Source: AWTP1-13 sp041288195
Lineage (GTDB): Bacteria > Pseudomonadota > Alphaproteobacteria > Rhizobiales > Hyphomicrobiaceae
Assembly (NCBI GenBank): GCA_041288195.1
Contig: JBGGME010000155.1
Location: forward strand, 1-64,000
DNA: 64,000 nucleotides
Direction of reading: 5' to 3'
The notes below the pieces were generated by a model. The model ran no database searches. It worked only from the letters and a program-made list of their open reading frames with translations, and was not told the origin of the DNA. Position numbers and translations under genes: made by a program. Shown piece by piece: positions 8,741 to 17,617 of this stretch (positions within the stretch are counted from its first letter, which is position 1; each line of letters opens with the position of its first letter).

Positions 8741-10156
8741 ATGAGGGTTGTGATGGCAACGGCCGGCACCAGCCGGAAAAGGCGCCGACCGGCAGCTTGG
8801 CAGGCCCGAACGTGCCAGGCTGCTGCGCTCGCGCTCGCCTGTGGTGCCGGATTGCTGCTCCCTTCGGTCGTGCGAGCCCAAACCGAGATCGAGAAGACCG
8901 TACGCGCCGAGCCCGCCAGACAGAGCGAGGTCGGCAAGGGCACTCAGGACAGCGATGCCGACAGGCCCGCGCCCGAGCCCGTCGGAACGCCCTGGTCGGC
9001 CGTCAGCGACCGCGCCGTGGCGGCGAGCGCGGCCGAGATCACCGGGGACGACCGGCGCACGCGCTTCTCGATCGTGCTCTCGGCGGCCGTACCCTACCAG
9101 TACTTCGCGTTGGCCGACCCCTACCGGCTCATCATCGACATGCCCGACGTGAGCTTCGGCCTGCCGAAAGGCTCCGGCCAGCAGGGCCGCGGCCTGATCC
9201 AGGCCTACCGCTACGGCTTGTTTGCCCCCGGCAAGTCGCGCATCGTCATCGACACGAAAGGCCCCATCCGCATCGAGCGGGCAGCCATCACCACCCGGCC
9301 CGGCGCAACCGCGGCGCGGCTCGAGATCGACCTCGCGCCGACCGACCGGGCGAGCTTTCTGACCAGGCTTCCGGCCCCCGCGAAGACGCCGAAGGAGGCG
9401 CGCCGGCCGGATTCGGACGACCTTCCCCGCCGGGACAGAAGGCCCCACGCACGCCCGGTCATCGTCATCGATGCCGGGCATGGCGGGGTCGATCCGGGAG
9501 CCGCAAGCGGCGAGGTCCTGGAGAAGGACGTCGTGCTTTCGGTTGCGCGGCATCTGCGCACGATCCTGGCGGTCAAGGACCGCTATGACGTGCACATGAC
9601 GCGCGGTTCGGACGTCTTTGTCTCCCTCGACCGGCGCCTGGCGGTTTCGCGCCGGGCCGCAGCAAGCCTCTTCATCTCCATCCATGCCGACAGCATCGGC
9701 GCGCAAGAGCACGCGCGGAGCGTGCGTGGCGCCACCGTCTACACGCTCTCGGAGCTGGCCTCGAGCCGGCAGGCCCAGCTGCTCGCCGATAAGGAGAACG
9801 CCTCCGACATCCTGGCGGGCGCGGAATCGGGCGGCGAGGAGGAGACCGACCAGGTCAAGAGCATCCTCATCGACCTGATGCGGCGCGAGACCTCGAATTT
9901 CTCGGCGGAATTCCGCCGCAGGTTGCTGACACACATGAAGCGGACAATTGCGCTCTCGCGCGACCCCTCCCGCTCGGCTGCGTTCAAGGTTCTCAAGCAG
10001 ACGCAATCACCGTCCGTGCTGGTGGAACTCGGCTACATGAGCAATGCCCAGGATGCCCGGCTGCTGGCCTCGCCAGACTGGCAGCGTCAGGTGGCCCACT
10101 CGATTGCACAGGCTGTGGACGAGTATTTCGCCAGGCGTATCGCCCGCACGCCCTGA
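8741..10156 (+). CDS. amiC: N-acetylmuramoyl-L-alanine amidase with AMIN domain
   Basis: 471 residues. It cleaves the amide bond between MurNAc and the stem peptide to separate daughter cells. A signal peptide with a basic start (SRKRRRP) ends about VVRA-Q. An AMIN domain follows (RFSIVLSAAVPYQYFALAD), which targets septal peptidoglycan. The C-terminal Amidase_3 domain has the zinc ligands in DAGHGGVDPGA, LEKDVVLSVA and ISIHADS, and the catalytic Glu in VLVELGYMSN. ATG 8741 and 8753 both fit; an extension to 8642 would put a charged segment before the signal peptide. mrcA follows, so this is a wall-remodelling pair. Confidence 0.93.
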   Translation: MRVVMATAGTSRKRRRPAAWQARTCQAAALALACGAGLLLPSVVRAQTEIEKTVRAEPARQSEVGKGTQDSDADRPAPEPVGTPWSAVSDRAVAASAAEITGDDRRTRFSIVLSAAVPYQYFALADPYRLIIDMPDVSFGLPKGSGQQGRGLIQAYRYGLFAPGKSRIVIDTKGPIRIERAAITTRPGATAARLEIDLAPTDRASFLTRLPAPAKTPKEARRPDSDDLPRRDRRPHARPVIVIDAGHGGVDPGAASGEVLEKDVVLSVARHLRTILAVKDRYDVHMTRGSDVFVSLDRRLAVSRRAAASLFISIHADSIGAQEHARSVRGATVYTLSELASSRQAQLLADKENASDILAGAESGGEEETDQVKSILIDLMRRETSNFSAEFRRRLLTHMKRTIALSRDPSRSAAFKVLKQTQSPSVLVELGYMSNAQDARLLASPDWQRQVAHSIAQAVDEYFARRIARTP

Positions 10157-10331
10157 TGGCGCCCCGATCGCGTATGTGTCAGGAAATTCTGGGTAACCTT
10201 GGCTTTTTGCGGCGACAAGTGGGGCCTCTTGCTGCCACATTCCGTGCTAAGGTGGCGTCGTTCCATACTCCCACGCGTGCTGCGACCGGCCGGCGCCAGA
10301 CCATGAGCGCGACAGAAGCGAACTCGACGCG

Positions 10332-12893
10332 ATGAGACCAACGCCGATCCTTCCTCCGCTGCTCGCTCCCAAGAAGAAGAGGCGACGGCGGCGCAGCTGG
10401 CTGCTGGGCCTGCTCGGCTTCGGTTTTGCGTCCGCCGTGGTGATGTTCGTGGCAGCCTCAGGCGTCGCCGGCTTTCTGATATGGCAGGCCTCGCGCGATC
10501 TGCCGGGCTACGAGAGCCTCGCCAACTACGAGCCGCCCGTCATGACGCGCATTCACGCCCATGACGGCAGCCTGATGGCCGAGTATGCGCGCGAGCGCCG
10601 CATCTTCGTGCCGATCAACGTGATCCCCAAGCAGGTGATCGCAGCCTTCCTGTCGGCCGAGGACAAGCGGTTCTACGAGCATGGCGGCCTCGACTTCACT
10701 GGCATCGTCCGCGCCATCGTGAACAACCTGCAGAACTACGGCAAGAAGCGTCCCGAGGGCGCATCGACCATCACTCAGCAGGTCGCGAAGAACTTCCTGC
10801 TGTCGAGCGAGCAGAAGCTCGACCGCAAGTTGAAGGAGGCGATCCTCGCCATCCGCATCGAGCGCGCCTACTCCAAGGACAAGATCCTCGAGCTCTACTT
10901 GAACGAGATCTACCTCGGCATGGGCTCCTACGGCGTCGCCGCAGCCGGCCTCAACTACTTCAACAAGGAGCTGAGCGAGCTCTCCATCGAGGAGGCTGCC
11001 TATCTCGCGGCGCTGCCCAAGGCTCCCAACAACTATCACCCGTTCCGCAAGACCAAGGAGGCGACGATCCGGCGCGACTGGATCATCGACCAGATGGCCG
11101 ACGTGGGCTACATCGCCGCGGAGCAGGCCAAGGCCGCCAAGGCCAAGCCCCTCAAGGTCAACATCCGCCCGATGGGCACGCAGATCTATGCGGCCGACTA
11201 CTTTGCCGAGGACGTACGCCGAACCCTCGTTTCCTTCTTCGGCGAGGACGGGCTCTATGGCCGCGCCGAGCGCGCCGCCGCCGGCGACGGCCGCATCAAC
11301 GGCGGCCTGTCCGTTCGCACCACGCTCGATCCCAACCTGCAGCGCATGGCGCGCCGGGCGCTGATCGACGGCTTGGTCACCTTCGACCGCGAGAAGGGAT
11401 GGCGCGGGCCCTTGCAGAAGCTCGACATCGGCGGCGATTGGGGCGCGGGACTCACCGGCATCGAGACCCCGGGCGACCTGGCGCCCTGGCGCCTCGGCGT
11501 CGTGCTCGAGGCACAACGCACCAAGGCCGTCGTGGGCCTGCGACCCGCCCGCCAGACCGATGGCAGCCTCCCGGTAGAGCGCGAGGCGGTGGAGATCCCC
11601 TTCGACGAGGTCAAATGGGCGCGCACGGCCCGGCTCGTTCCCAAGTCCGTCACCGACGTGCTGAGCGCCGGCGACGTGATCTGGGTCGCCCCCAAGGACC
11701 CGACCAAGCCGACGGGAGCGTGGTCGCTGATGCAGGTCCCGGAGGTCGGCGGCAGCCTCGTCGCCATGGACCCGCACACGGGCCGCGTGCACGCCGTGGT
11801 GGGCGGCTTCTCCTTCGCCACCAGCCAGTTCGACCGCGCTTTGCAGGCCAGGCGCCAGCCCGGCTCCTCCTTCAAGCCGCTCGTCTACGCGGCCGCGCTC
11901 GACAACGGCTACAAGCCGACCACGATCGTGCTCGACGCGCCGATCGAGATCGATCAGGGCCCCGGCAAGGAGGTGTGGAACCCGAAGAACTACGACGGTG
12001 CATCCGCACTTGGCCCATCGACACTGCGGCTCGGCCTCGAGAAGTCGCGCAACCAGATGACCGTGCGCCTGGCGCAGGACATGGGCATGCCGCTGATCGT
12101 GGAGTCCTCGAAGCGGTTCGGCGTCTACGACGACCTGCTGCCCGTGCTCGCCATGTCGCTGGGCTCCGGCGAGACCACGCTCGTCAAGTTGTGCGCCGCC
12201 TACGCGGCTCTGGCCAACGGCGGCAAGCAGGTGCAGCCGACCCTGATCGACCGCATCCAGGACCGCTGGGGGCACGCGGTGTGGCGCCACGACAAGCGCG
12301 AATGCAAGGACTGCAAGGCCGAGAAATGGCAGGGGCAGTCCGAGCCGGCGCTCGGAGACGACCGCCGCCAGATCGTCGATCCCCACACCGCCTACCAGAT
12401 CACCTCCATGATGGAGGGCGTGGTGCAGCGCGGCACGGCGACCGTCATCAAGAAGATCATTCCCAACGTGCCTATCGCCGGCAAGACCGGCACCAGCAAC
12501 GACGAGAAGGACGCCTGGTTCGTGGGCTATACGCCCGATCTCGTGGTCGGCGTGTTCGTCGGCTACGACACGCCCAAGCACCTCGGCAAGGGCATGACCG
12601 GCGGCCACGTCTCCGCCCCGATCTTCGCCAACTTCATGAAGATGGCGCTGGCGGACAAGAAGGCCGTCCCCTTCCGCATCCCGCCCGGCATCAAGCTCGT
12701 CCGTGTCAGCCTGCGCACCGGCCTGCGCACCCAGGGCGGCGAGAGCGATGTGGTGACCGAGGCCTTCAAGCCGTACGAGGAGCCCGACGATGCCTACTCC
12801 ATCATCGGCTTCACGGACGAGCGCGGCGGCTTCTTCACCGGCGAACAGAGCGACGCACCGCGCGGCCTGAGCGCCGGCCGCAGCGTGTATTGA
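10332..12893 (+). CDS. mrcA: Penicillin-binding protein 1A
   Basis: 853-residue bifunctional peptidoglycan synthase anchored by one N-terminal helix after a KKKRRRRRSW stretch. The glycosyltransferase domain has EDKRFYEHGG (about 110-120) and TITQQVAKN. The transpeptidase domain has the active Ser in GSSFKP (about 512-517), SRNQ (about 571) and KTGTS (about 717). An OB-like insertion between them (about 290-460) is typical of PBP1A. It is preceded by a 175-bp gap with no gene and followed by prfB, as in other alphaproteobacteria. Confidence 0.97.
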   Translation: MRPTPILPPLLAPKKKRRRRRSWLLGLLGFGFASAVVMFVAASGVAGFLIWQASRDLPGYESLANYEPPVMTRIHAHDGSLMAEYARERRIFVPINVIPKQVIAAFLSAEDKRFYEHGGLDFTGIVRAIVNNLQNYGKKRPEGASTITQQVAKNFLLSSEQKLDRKLKEAILAIRIERAYSKDKILELYLNEIYLGMGSYGVAAAGLNYFNKELSELSIEEAAYLAALPKAPNNYHPFRKTKEATIRRDWIIDQMADVGYIAAEQAKAAKAKPLKVNIRPMGTQIYAADYFAEDVRRTLVSFFGEDGLYGRAERAAAGDGRINGGLSVRTTLDPNLQRMARRALIDGLVTFDREKGWRGPLQKLDIGGDWGAGLTGIETPGDLAPWRLGVVLEAQRTKAVVGLRPARQTDGSLPVEREAVEIPFDEVKWARTARLVPKSVTDVLSAGDVIWVAPKDPTKPTGAWSLMQVPEVGGSLVAMDPHTGRVHAVVGGFSFATSQFDRALQARRQPGSSFKPLVYAAALDNGYKPTTIVLDAPIEIDQGPGKEVWNPKNYDGASALGPSTLRLGLEKSRNQMTVRLAQDMGMPLIVESSKRFGVYDDLLPVLAMSLGSGETTLVKLCAAYAALANGGKQVQPTLIDRIQDRWGHAVWRHDKRECKDCKAEKWQGQSEPALGDDRRQIVDPHTAYQITSMMEGVVQRGTATVIKKIIPNVPIAGKTGTSNDEKDAWFVGYTPDLVVGVFVGYDTPKHLGKGMTGGHVSAPIFANFMKMALADKKAVPFRIPPGIKLVRVSLRTGLRTQGGESDVVTEAFKPYEEPDDAYSIIGFTDERGGFFTGEQSDAPRGLSAGRSVY

Positions 12894-12980
12894 CCCGCGT
12901 TTACACGCTGGGCGGCCACCCCTATATCAAGCGGCAGATCATGACGCCGCGACCGATTCGCGCCTAACTGGAGCCTGTCT

Positions 12981-14112
12981 ATGAGCGCCGAAGCCGAGAA
13001 GCTCGCCGAGGCCATCCGCCAGTCGCTCGCCCTGCTGCGGAGGCATCTTTGACTGGGATAGCGCCGGAGCCCGCCTTGCCGAGCTCAACAAGCGCGCCGA
13101 GGACCCCAACCTCTGGAGCAACCCGCAGGCCGCACAGAAGGTGATGCGCCAGCGCCAGGCGCTCGAGCGCGCGATGGCCGGCTACAAGAAGCTCGAGCGC
13201 GAGCTCGACGATGCCCTCACGCTGATCGAGCTCGGCGAATCGGAAGACGACGCGGCCTCCGTGCAGGAAGGCGAGGCGAGCCTCAAGAAGCTTGCCGAGG
13301 AAGCCCGCCGCCAGGAGGTCGAGGCGCTGCTCTCCGGCGAGGCCGACGGCAACGACACCTACCTCGAGGTGCACGCCGGCGCCGGCGGCACCGAGAGCCA
13401 GGACTGGGCCGAGATGCTCAGCCGCATGTACATCCGCTGGGCCGAGGATCACGGCTACAAGGTCTCGCTGGTGGAGCAGAGCGCGGGCGAGGAGGCGGGC
13501 ATCAAGTCCGCAACCCTCCTCGTCAAGGGCGAGAACGCCTACGGCTGGCTCAAAACGGAATCGGGCGTGCACCGCCTGGTGCGCATCTCCCCCTACGACT
13601 CCAACGCGCGGCGGCACACCTCGTTCGCCAGCGTCTGGGTCTACCCCGTGGTCGACGAGAACATCGAGATCGACATCAAGGAGAGCGACTGCCGCATCGA
13701 CACCTATCGCGCCTCGGGCGCCGGCGGCCAGCACGTGAATACGACCGACTCGGCCGTGCGCATCACCCATCTGCCCACCAACATCGTGGTGGCGAGCCAG
13801 CAGGAGCGCTCGCAGATCAAGAACCGCGCCATCGCCTGGGCCATGCTCAAATCGCGCCTCTACGACTTGGAGCTGAAGAAGCGCGAGGAGAAGGCCAATG
13901 CGGCGGCGGCCTCCAAGACCGAGATCGGCTGGGGCCACCAGATCCGCTCCTACGTCATGCAGCCCTATCAGCTGGTGAAGGACCTGCGCACCGGCACGCA
14001 GAGCTCCGACCCCAAGGGCGTGCTCGACGGCGACCTCGACGCCTTCATCGAGACCGCGCTCGCCCACAAAGTGCTGGGCGGCGGCCCGGCCAAGGTCGAG
14101 GACATCGAGTAG
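12981..14112 (+). CDS. prfB: Peptide chain release factor 2, with programmed +1 frameshift
   Basis: Releases the finished chain at UGA and UAA. The ATG frame runs 23 codons and meets TGA at 13050. Shifting +1 there gives one 376-residue RF2 with the GGQ loop (ASGAGGQHVNTTDSAVRITH), and SPY where the SPF codon-recognition tripeptide lies in Escherichia coli. The shift site CTT TGA C is preceded by AGG three bases upstream, as in Escherichia coli. Without the shift the product would be only 23 residues, so RF2 controls its own synthesis. The ATG has a weak GGAG at its start. parDE follows. Confidence 0.96.
13041..13053 (+). promoter_or_regulatory. prfB programmed frameshift site
   Basis: CGG AGG CAT CTT TGA C: an internal Shine-Dalgarno-like AGG, the slippery CTT codon and the in-frame TGA followed by C. 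This matches the known autoregulatory site (CUU UGA C) of bacterial prfB. When RF2 is scarce the ribosome pauses at UGA and slips +1 to read GAC (Asp). Confidence 0.93.
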
Positions 14113-14151
14113 GCGCCTGTTGGCGCAGAGGTTGCGGCTGGCGAATTGCCT

Positions 14152-14181
14152 TTGCAGACGCATCCGGCGAAGCAGTATATT
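14152..14181 (+). promoter_or_regulatory. Putative parDE promoter
   Basis: TTGCAG, 18 bases, TATATT. The -10 box ends only 7 bases before the parD ATG, so the transcript would begin at or next to the start codon. No Shine-Dalgarno sequence precedes that ATG, which fits a leaderless mRNA. This is pattern-based. Confidence 0.5.
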
Positions 14182-14188
14182 GGCGCCC

Positions 14189-14458
14189 ATGAGCAAGACG
14201 TACACACCGGGCCCGGAGGTCGACGCCATCGTCGACCGGCAGCTGGCCAGAGGTAACTTCGCCACCGGCGAGGAGGTCGTACGTGCCGGCGTAGCGCTGC
14301 TCGAGGCGCAGGAAACCGAGCTCGAGGAATTGCGCAGGCTGATCGACGAGGGCGATGCCGACATCGCCGCCGGCCGTGTTCATAGCTATAGCGGTGCCGA
14401 TGAGCTGACCGCAGACATTGTTGCTCGGGGAGGCACTCGATCGCGGGAAAACACCTGA
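14189..14458 (+). CDS. parD: ParD-type antitoxin
   Basis: 89 residues, with the ParD/CC2985 pattern: SKTYTPGPEVDAIVDRQLAR, then NFATGEEVVRAGVALLEAQE, a ribbon-helix-helix fold, and an acidic toxin-binding tail. It should bind and neutralise the toxin encoded next and repress the operon. Its end overlaps the toxin reading frame, the normal arrangement for parDE. The ATG lacks a ribosome site and sits almost on the predicted transcription start. It lies 76 bp after the prfB stop. Confidence 0.88.
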   Translation: MSKTYTPGPEVDAIVDRQLARGNFATGEEVVRAGVALLEAQETELEELRRLIDEGDADIAAGRVHSYSGADELTADIVARGGTRSRENT

Positions 14459-14757
14459 ACCTCTCGGATCGTGCTCGGCGCGATCTCGATGAAATCTACG
14501 ACTATCTTGTCCGCGTTGCCGATCCGCGAACCGCGCGGCGGTTCATTGCCAAGCTGAACCTTCATTTGGAACGCATCGCGCACACAGGCCACAGCGGTGC
14601 ACCGCGAAACGACGTGCGCCCGGGCCTGCGTCTTGCAGTCCACGGACGCTACAACATCTACTTCCGCGTCACTGCTTCTGAGACCATCATTATTCGCGTC
14701 CTCCACAGCGCACGCGATGTTTGCCGCTTGCAGTTCGATGACAACGACAAGCCGTGA
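14440..14757 (+). CDS. parE: ParE-type toxin with a non-standard start codon
   Basis: About 105 residues of the RelE/ParE fold: LSDRARRDLDEIYDYLV, then GRYNIYFRVTASETIIIRVL. ParE toxins poison gyrase or, in the RelE branch, the ribosome. The frame is open from 14404, but no ATG, GTG or TTG occurs before TTG 14566, which would remove the N-terminal third. A strong GGGGAGG (14427-14433) stands 6 bases before ATC 14440, exactly where an ATG would be expected, inside the parD overlap. Either AUC is used weakly or an ATG mutated to ATC has silenced the toxin. Confidence 0.75.
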   Translation: MAGKHLNLSDRARRDLDEIYDYLVRVADPRTARRFIAKLNLHLERIAHTGHSGAPRNDVRPGLRLAVHGRYNIYFRVTASETIIIRVLHSARDVCRLQFDDNDKP

Positions 14758-14973
14758 GGCGCGCCGGTCGCAGGCATTCCCAGCCGGGACAGACCCGCCC
14801 GACTACTTTCCCCCGCGGCGGGCCGAACGGCGTCGAGGTCGCCGCACAATGCCGAGCATGGGCCTCTCCCTCTCTGCCGCGATCTTGCTGCGTCGCCAGC
14901 CGCAGCAGCTTCTGCCCACACGGGCGCCGATGCAAAGAGCCGCGCTCCGCCAGGCCGAGGCGAACAAGCGTCG

Positions 14974-15002
14974 TTCGCCCGAGGGGGGAGAGCGCGTATA
15001 GT
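14974..15002 (+). promoter_or_regulatory. Putative promoter before the methyltransferase pair
   Basis: TTCGCC, 17 bases, TATAGT, ending 28 bases before GTG 15031. The rest of the 273-base gap 14758-15030 shows no gene on either strand. Confidence 0.4.
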
Positions 15003-15030
15003 GCTGTGCTGAGGCGGCGGCAGGTAGTCC

Positions 15031-15993
15031 GTGAGCATGGTGCTCGACCCACGAGATCAACGAGGCGTGCAGCACGGCGCGGGCGCGATGCCGACCTTGC
15101 GCGTGCTCGCCACCCCGGGCTTTGCCGACTACGCGCTCGTCGACAGCGGCAACGGGCGCAAGCTCGAACGCTTCGGGCAGTTCACGGTGGACCGGCCGGA
15201 GCCGCAGGCCATGTGGCGGCCGGCGCTCGAGGCCGGTGTGTGGCTGAGGGCCGATGCGGCGTTCAAGGGCGGCAGCGAGGATGAGGACGGCGAGGTCGGG
15301 CGCTGGCGCAAGAACGCGCCGATGCCGGAGACCTGGCCGCTGCGCGCGCTCGGCGCCACGGTGCTGTGCCGGCTGACGAGCTTCCGCCACCTCGGCGCCT
15401 TCCCCGAGCAGCTGCCGCACTGGGAATGGATGAGCCAGCGGCTCGAGAACCGGCGCAACGCCAACCTGCGCGTCCTCAACCTGTTCGCCTACACGGGCGC
15501 GGCGTCGCTGATCGCCGCGGCGGCCGGCGCCGAGGTGACCCACGTGGATGCCTCCAAGCGCGCGATCGCATGGGCCAAGCAGAACCAGGCCGTCTCCAAG
15601 CTCGACGAGACGCCGATCCGCTGGATCCTGGAGGATGCCCGCAAGTTCGTGGCGCGCGAGGTGCGCCGCGGCAAGACCTACCACGTGATCCTGGTCGACC
15701 CGCCGAAGTTCGGACGCGGGCCGGCGGGAGAGGTGTGGGACGTGTTCCAGCACCTGGCTCCGCTGTTGCGCGACTGCGCGGCCCTGCTCGCCTCAGGACC
15801 AGCGGCGCTGGTGCTCACGACCTACGCCATCCGTGCGTCCGCACTCGCCACCGACGCCCTCGTGCGCGAATGCCTCGTCGGCCGCCACGGCACGACCGAG
15901 AGCGGCGAGCTCGCCGTCATCGAGGAGGCGGGCGGCCGCCTGCTGTCGACGTCGCTCTACTCGCGCTGGACCTCGGACGATGCCGCGCCCTGA
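15031..15993 (+). CDS. Class I SAM-dependent (RlmI/RlmK-like) methyltransferase
   Basis: 320 residues from GTG 15031, or 301 from ATG 15088, which better matches the family start (TLRVLATPGFADYALVDSG). A small N-terminal domain precedes the Rossmann methyltransferase: VLNLFAYTGAASLIAAAAGA binds SAM and LVDPPKFGRG is the (D/N)PPY-like catalytic motif IV. Related enzymes methylate cytosine in rRNA. The gene overlaps the next RNA methyltransferase by 14 bases, so they are probably co-translated. Confidence 0.85.
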   Translation: MSMVLDPRDQRGVQHGAGAMPTLRVLATPGFADYALVDSGNGRKLERFGQFTVDRPEPQAMWRPALEAGVWLRADAAFKGGSEDEDGEVGRWRKNAPMPETWPLRALGATVLCRLTSFRHLGAFPEQLPHWEWMSQRLENRRNANLRVLNLFAYTGAASLIAAAAGAEVTHVDASKRAIAWAKQNQAVSKLDETPIRWILEDARKFVAREVRRGKTYHVILVDPPKFGRGPAGEVWDVFQHLAPLLRDCAALLASGPAALVLTTYAIRASALATDALVRECLVGRHGTTESGELAVIEEAGGRLLSTSLYSRWTSDDAAP

Positions 15994-16813
15994 GTCGCGG
16001 CGCGCGGAGACGCGCGCCATCACCAGCCTGCAGAACGAGCGCGTGAAGCTCATCCGCTCGCTCGAGATGCGCAAGGTGCGGCGCGAAACCGGCCTGTTCG
16101 TCGCCGAGGGCGCTTCCGTGCTGGCGATGGCGCGCGACGCTGGCTGGGCCCCCAGGATGCTCGTGCTTCTCGCCGGCAGCGCGGGCAACGGCATCCACCG
16201 CGAGCTGCTCGACTGGGCGCTGGCGGCCGGCGCCGAATGTCTGGAGGTCTCGGAAGCCGTGCTCGGCAAGCTCGCCGCCAAGGACAACCCGCAGACCATG
16301 CTCGGCGTATTCGAGCAGCGCTGGGCAGCCGAGCCCGACGTCGCAAGCGTGGCGGCCGATGCGCTATGGGTGGTGCTGGAGGGCCCGCGCGATCCCGGCA
16401 ACCTCGGCACGATGGTCCGCACCGCCGACGCCGTCGGCGCCAGCGGCGTTGCCCTGGTCGGCGCCTCGGTCGACCCCTACTCGCGTGAGGCCGTGCGCGC
16501 CAGCATGGGCTCAGTGTTCAATGTGGCGCTGGCGCGCTTCTCGCCGGAGGGCTTCGTGGCGTGGGCTGCGAATTGGCAGGGCGACATCGTCGGCACCCAC
16601 CTGGCCGCCCGCGATGATTTCCGCGCCGTGCGCTATCGCGCGCCTACGCTGCTGCTGATGGGAAGCGAGGGCCCCGGCCTGTCACCCGCGCTCGAGGCCG
16701 CCTGCACGCGGCTCGTGAAAATCCCGATGGCGGGCCGCCTGGATTCCCTCAACCTGGCCGTGGCAGCGGCGCTGGTGCTCTACGAGATGCGCAGGGAAAA
16801 GCTGAAGATCTGA
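15980..16813 (+). CDS. TrmH/SpoU-family RNA 2'-O-methyltransferase
   Basis: 277 residues. The N-terminal RNA-binding domain starts RAITSLQNERVKLIRSLEMR. The SpoU methyltransferase knot domain has motif 1 (LEGPRDPGNLGTMVRTADA), motif 2 (LLLMGSEGPGLS) and motif 3 (IPMAGRLDSLNLAVAAAL). It methylates a ribose 2'-OH in tRNA or rRNA; the exact site is unknown. ATG 15980 lies inside the end of the preceding methyltransferase and there is no other good start, so translational coupling is likely. Confidence 0.9.
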   Translation: MPRPESRRAETRAITSLQNERVKLIRSLEMRKVRRETGLFVAEGASVLAMARDAGWAPRMLVLLAGSAGNGIHRELLDWALAAGAECLEVSEAVLGKLAAKDNPQTMLGVFEQRWAAEPDVASVAADALWVVLEGPRDPGNLGTMVRTADAVGASGVALVGASVDPYSREAVRASMGSVFNVALARFSPEGFVAWAANWQGDIVGTHLAARDDFRAVRYRAPTLLLMGSEGPGLSPALEAACTRLVKIPMAGRLDSLNLAVAAALVLYEMRREKLKI

Positions 16814-16814
16814 C

Positions 16815-16862
16815 GACGCATGGGTCCCGGATCGCCGCGGCGCGGCGTCCGGGATGACAGGC
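16815..16862. repeat. Dispersed intergenic repeat (GGTCCCGGAT ... CCGGGATGACA)
   Basis: The short palindromic unit GGGTCCCGGATCGCCGCGGC followed by GGCGTCCGGGATGACAG. Relatives occur at 25155-25250 and 26860-26950, and in part near 31640. It lies between two convergent genes and may act as a bidirectional transcript end. Confidence 0.6.
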
Positions 16863-16866
16863 CGGA

Positions 16867-17355
16867 TCAGGCGGCCGGCGGGGGCATGCCGTTGGCGGCG
16901 CGCTGCACCGACATCGGGTCCTCCGAGCGGCGCGACTTGCCTTCGAAGAAGGCACCCTGCTCGATCGCCAAAGACTTGTGGAAAACGTCGCCTTCGATGC
17001 GGCTCGACGACTGGAACGTCACGCTGTTGCCCCGGATCGACCCCTGCACCGTGCCACGCACCACCACCTCCTCGGCGATCAGCGCACCCGTGATTCGCGC
17101 CCGCTCGCCGATGACGATGCGCTGGGCATGGATGTCGCCCTGCACCTCGCCCTCGATCTGCACTTCGCCCTTGGATTCGAGGTTGCCGGTGATGGTGAGA
17201 TCCGTGCCGATTACCGATGCCGAGCCGCTGGCACGGCCAGAAGGGCCGGACCGCGCGTTGGGCACCGCGGGCGGTCCCCCGCCGGGTTTCATGGGGGGCA
17301 TCCCCATCCTGCCGGCATCAATGAGGCCATCCTTCTCCGGCTTCTTCGTAAACAT
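16867..17355 (-). CDS. Bactofilin (polymer-forming cytoskeletal protein)
   Basis: 162 residues. A flexible Pro/Gly-rich N-terminus (MGMPPMKPGGGPPAVPNA) is followed by a DUF583 right-handed beta-helix made of repeating strands (GTDLTITGNLESKGEVQIEG, GEVQGDIHAQRIVIGERARI, GSIRGNSVTF). Bactofilins polymerise without nucleotide under the membrane and place cell-wall enzymes or stalk/bud growth. The ATG at 17355 has a GGTGGG site; an upstream ATG at 17376 adds only seven residues. No M23 peptidase gene, the common partner, is adjacent. Confidence 0.9.
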   Translation of the reverse strand: MFTKKPEKDGLIDAGRMGMPPMKPGGGPPAVPNARSGPSGRASGSASVIGTDLTITGNLESKGEVQIEGEVQGDIHAQRIVIGERARITGALIAEEVVVRGTVQGSIRGNSVTFQSSSRIEGDVFHKSLAIEQGAFFEGKSRRSEDPMSVQRAANGMPPPAA

Positions 17356-17617
17356 GGACCCACCGCTCCCACACACAGCCGCTTCTATCGCGGCCCCCTC
17401 TTAACATGGAACTTCCCGCCGGTCATCGGCGAGAAACTGCCGCGGCCCGACAAGCAGTTGCGCCGATGCAGAGGCACAACGCAGGCGCGGGGACCGAACC
17501 GCCGGCCTAGTTCGCGCTGAGCCGCGCTGCTAAGCTTGCGGGGCCTTGCAGCAGAATGACTTGCGGCAGACTGCGAGCCGCGACCGTAAAAAAGTAAGCA
17601 GGGTGAGGGAGGTCGCA

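Noticed and set aside
14401..14458. Reading the ParE toxin as a fusion to ParD
   Set aside because: The two use different frames and overlap in the normal manner of type II modules; each domain is separately complete.
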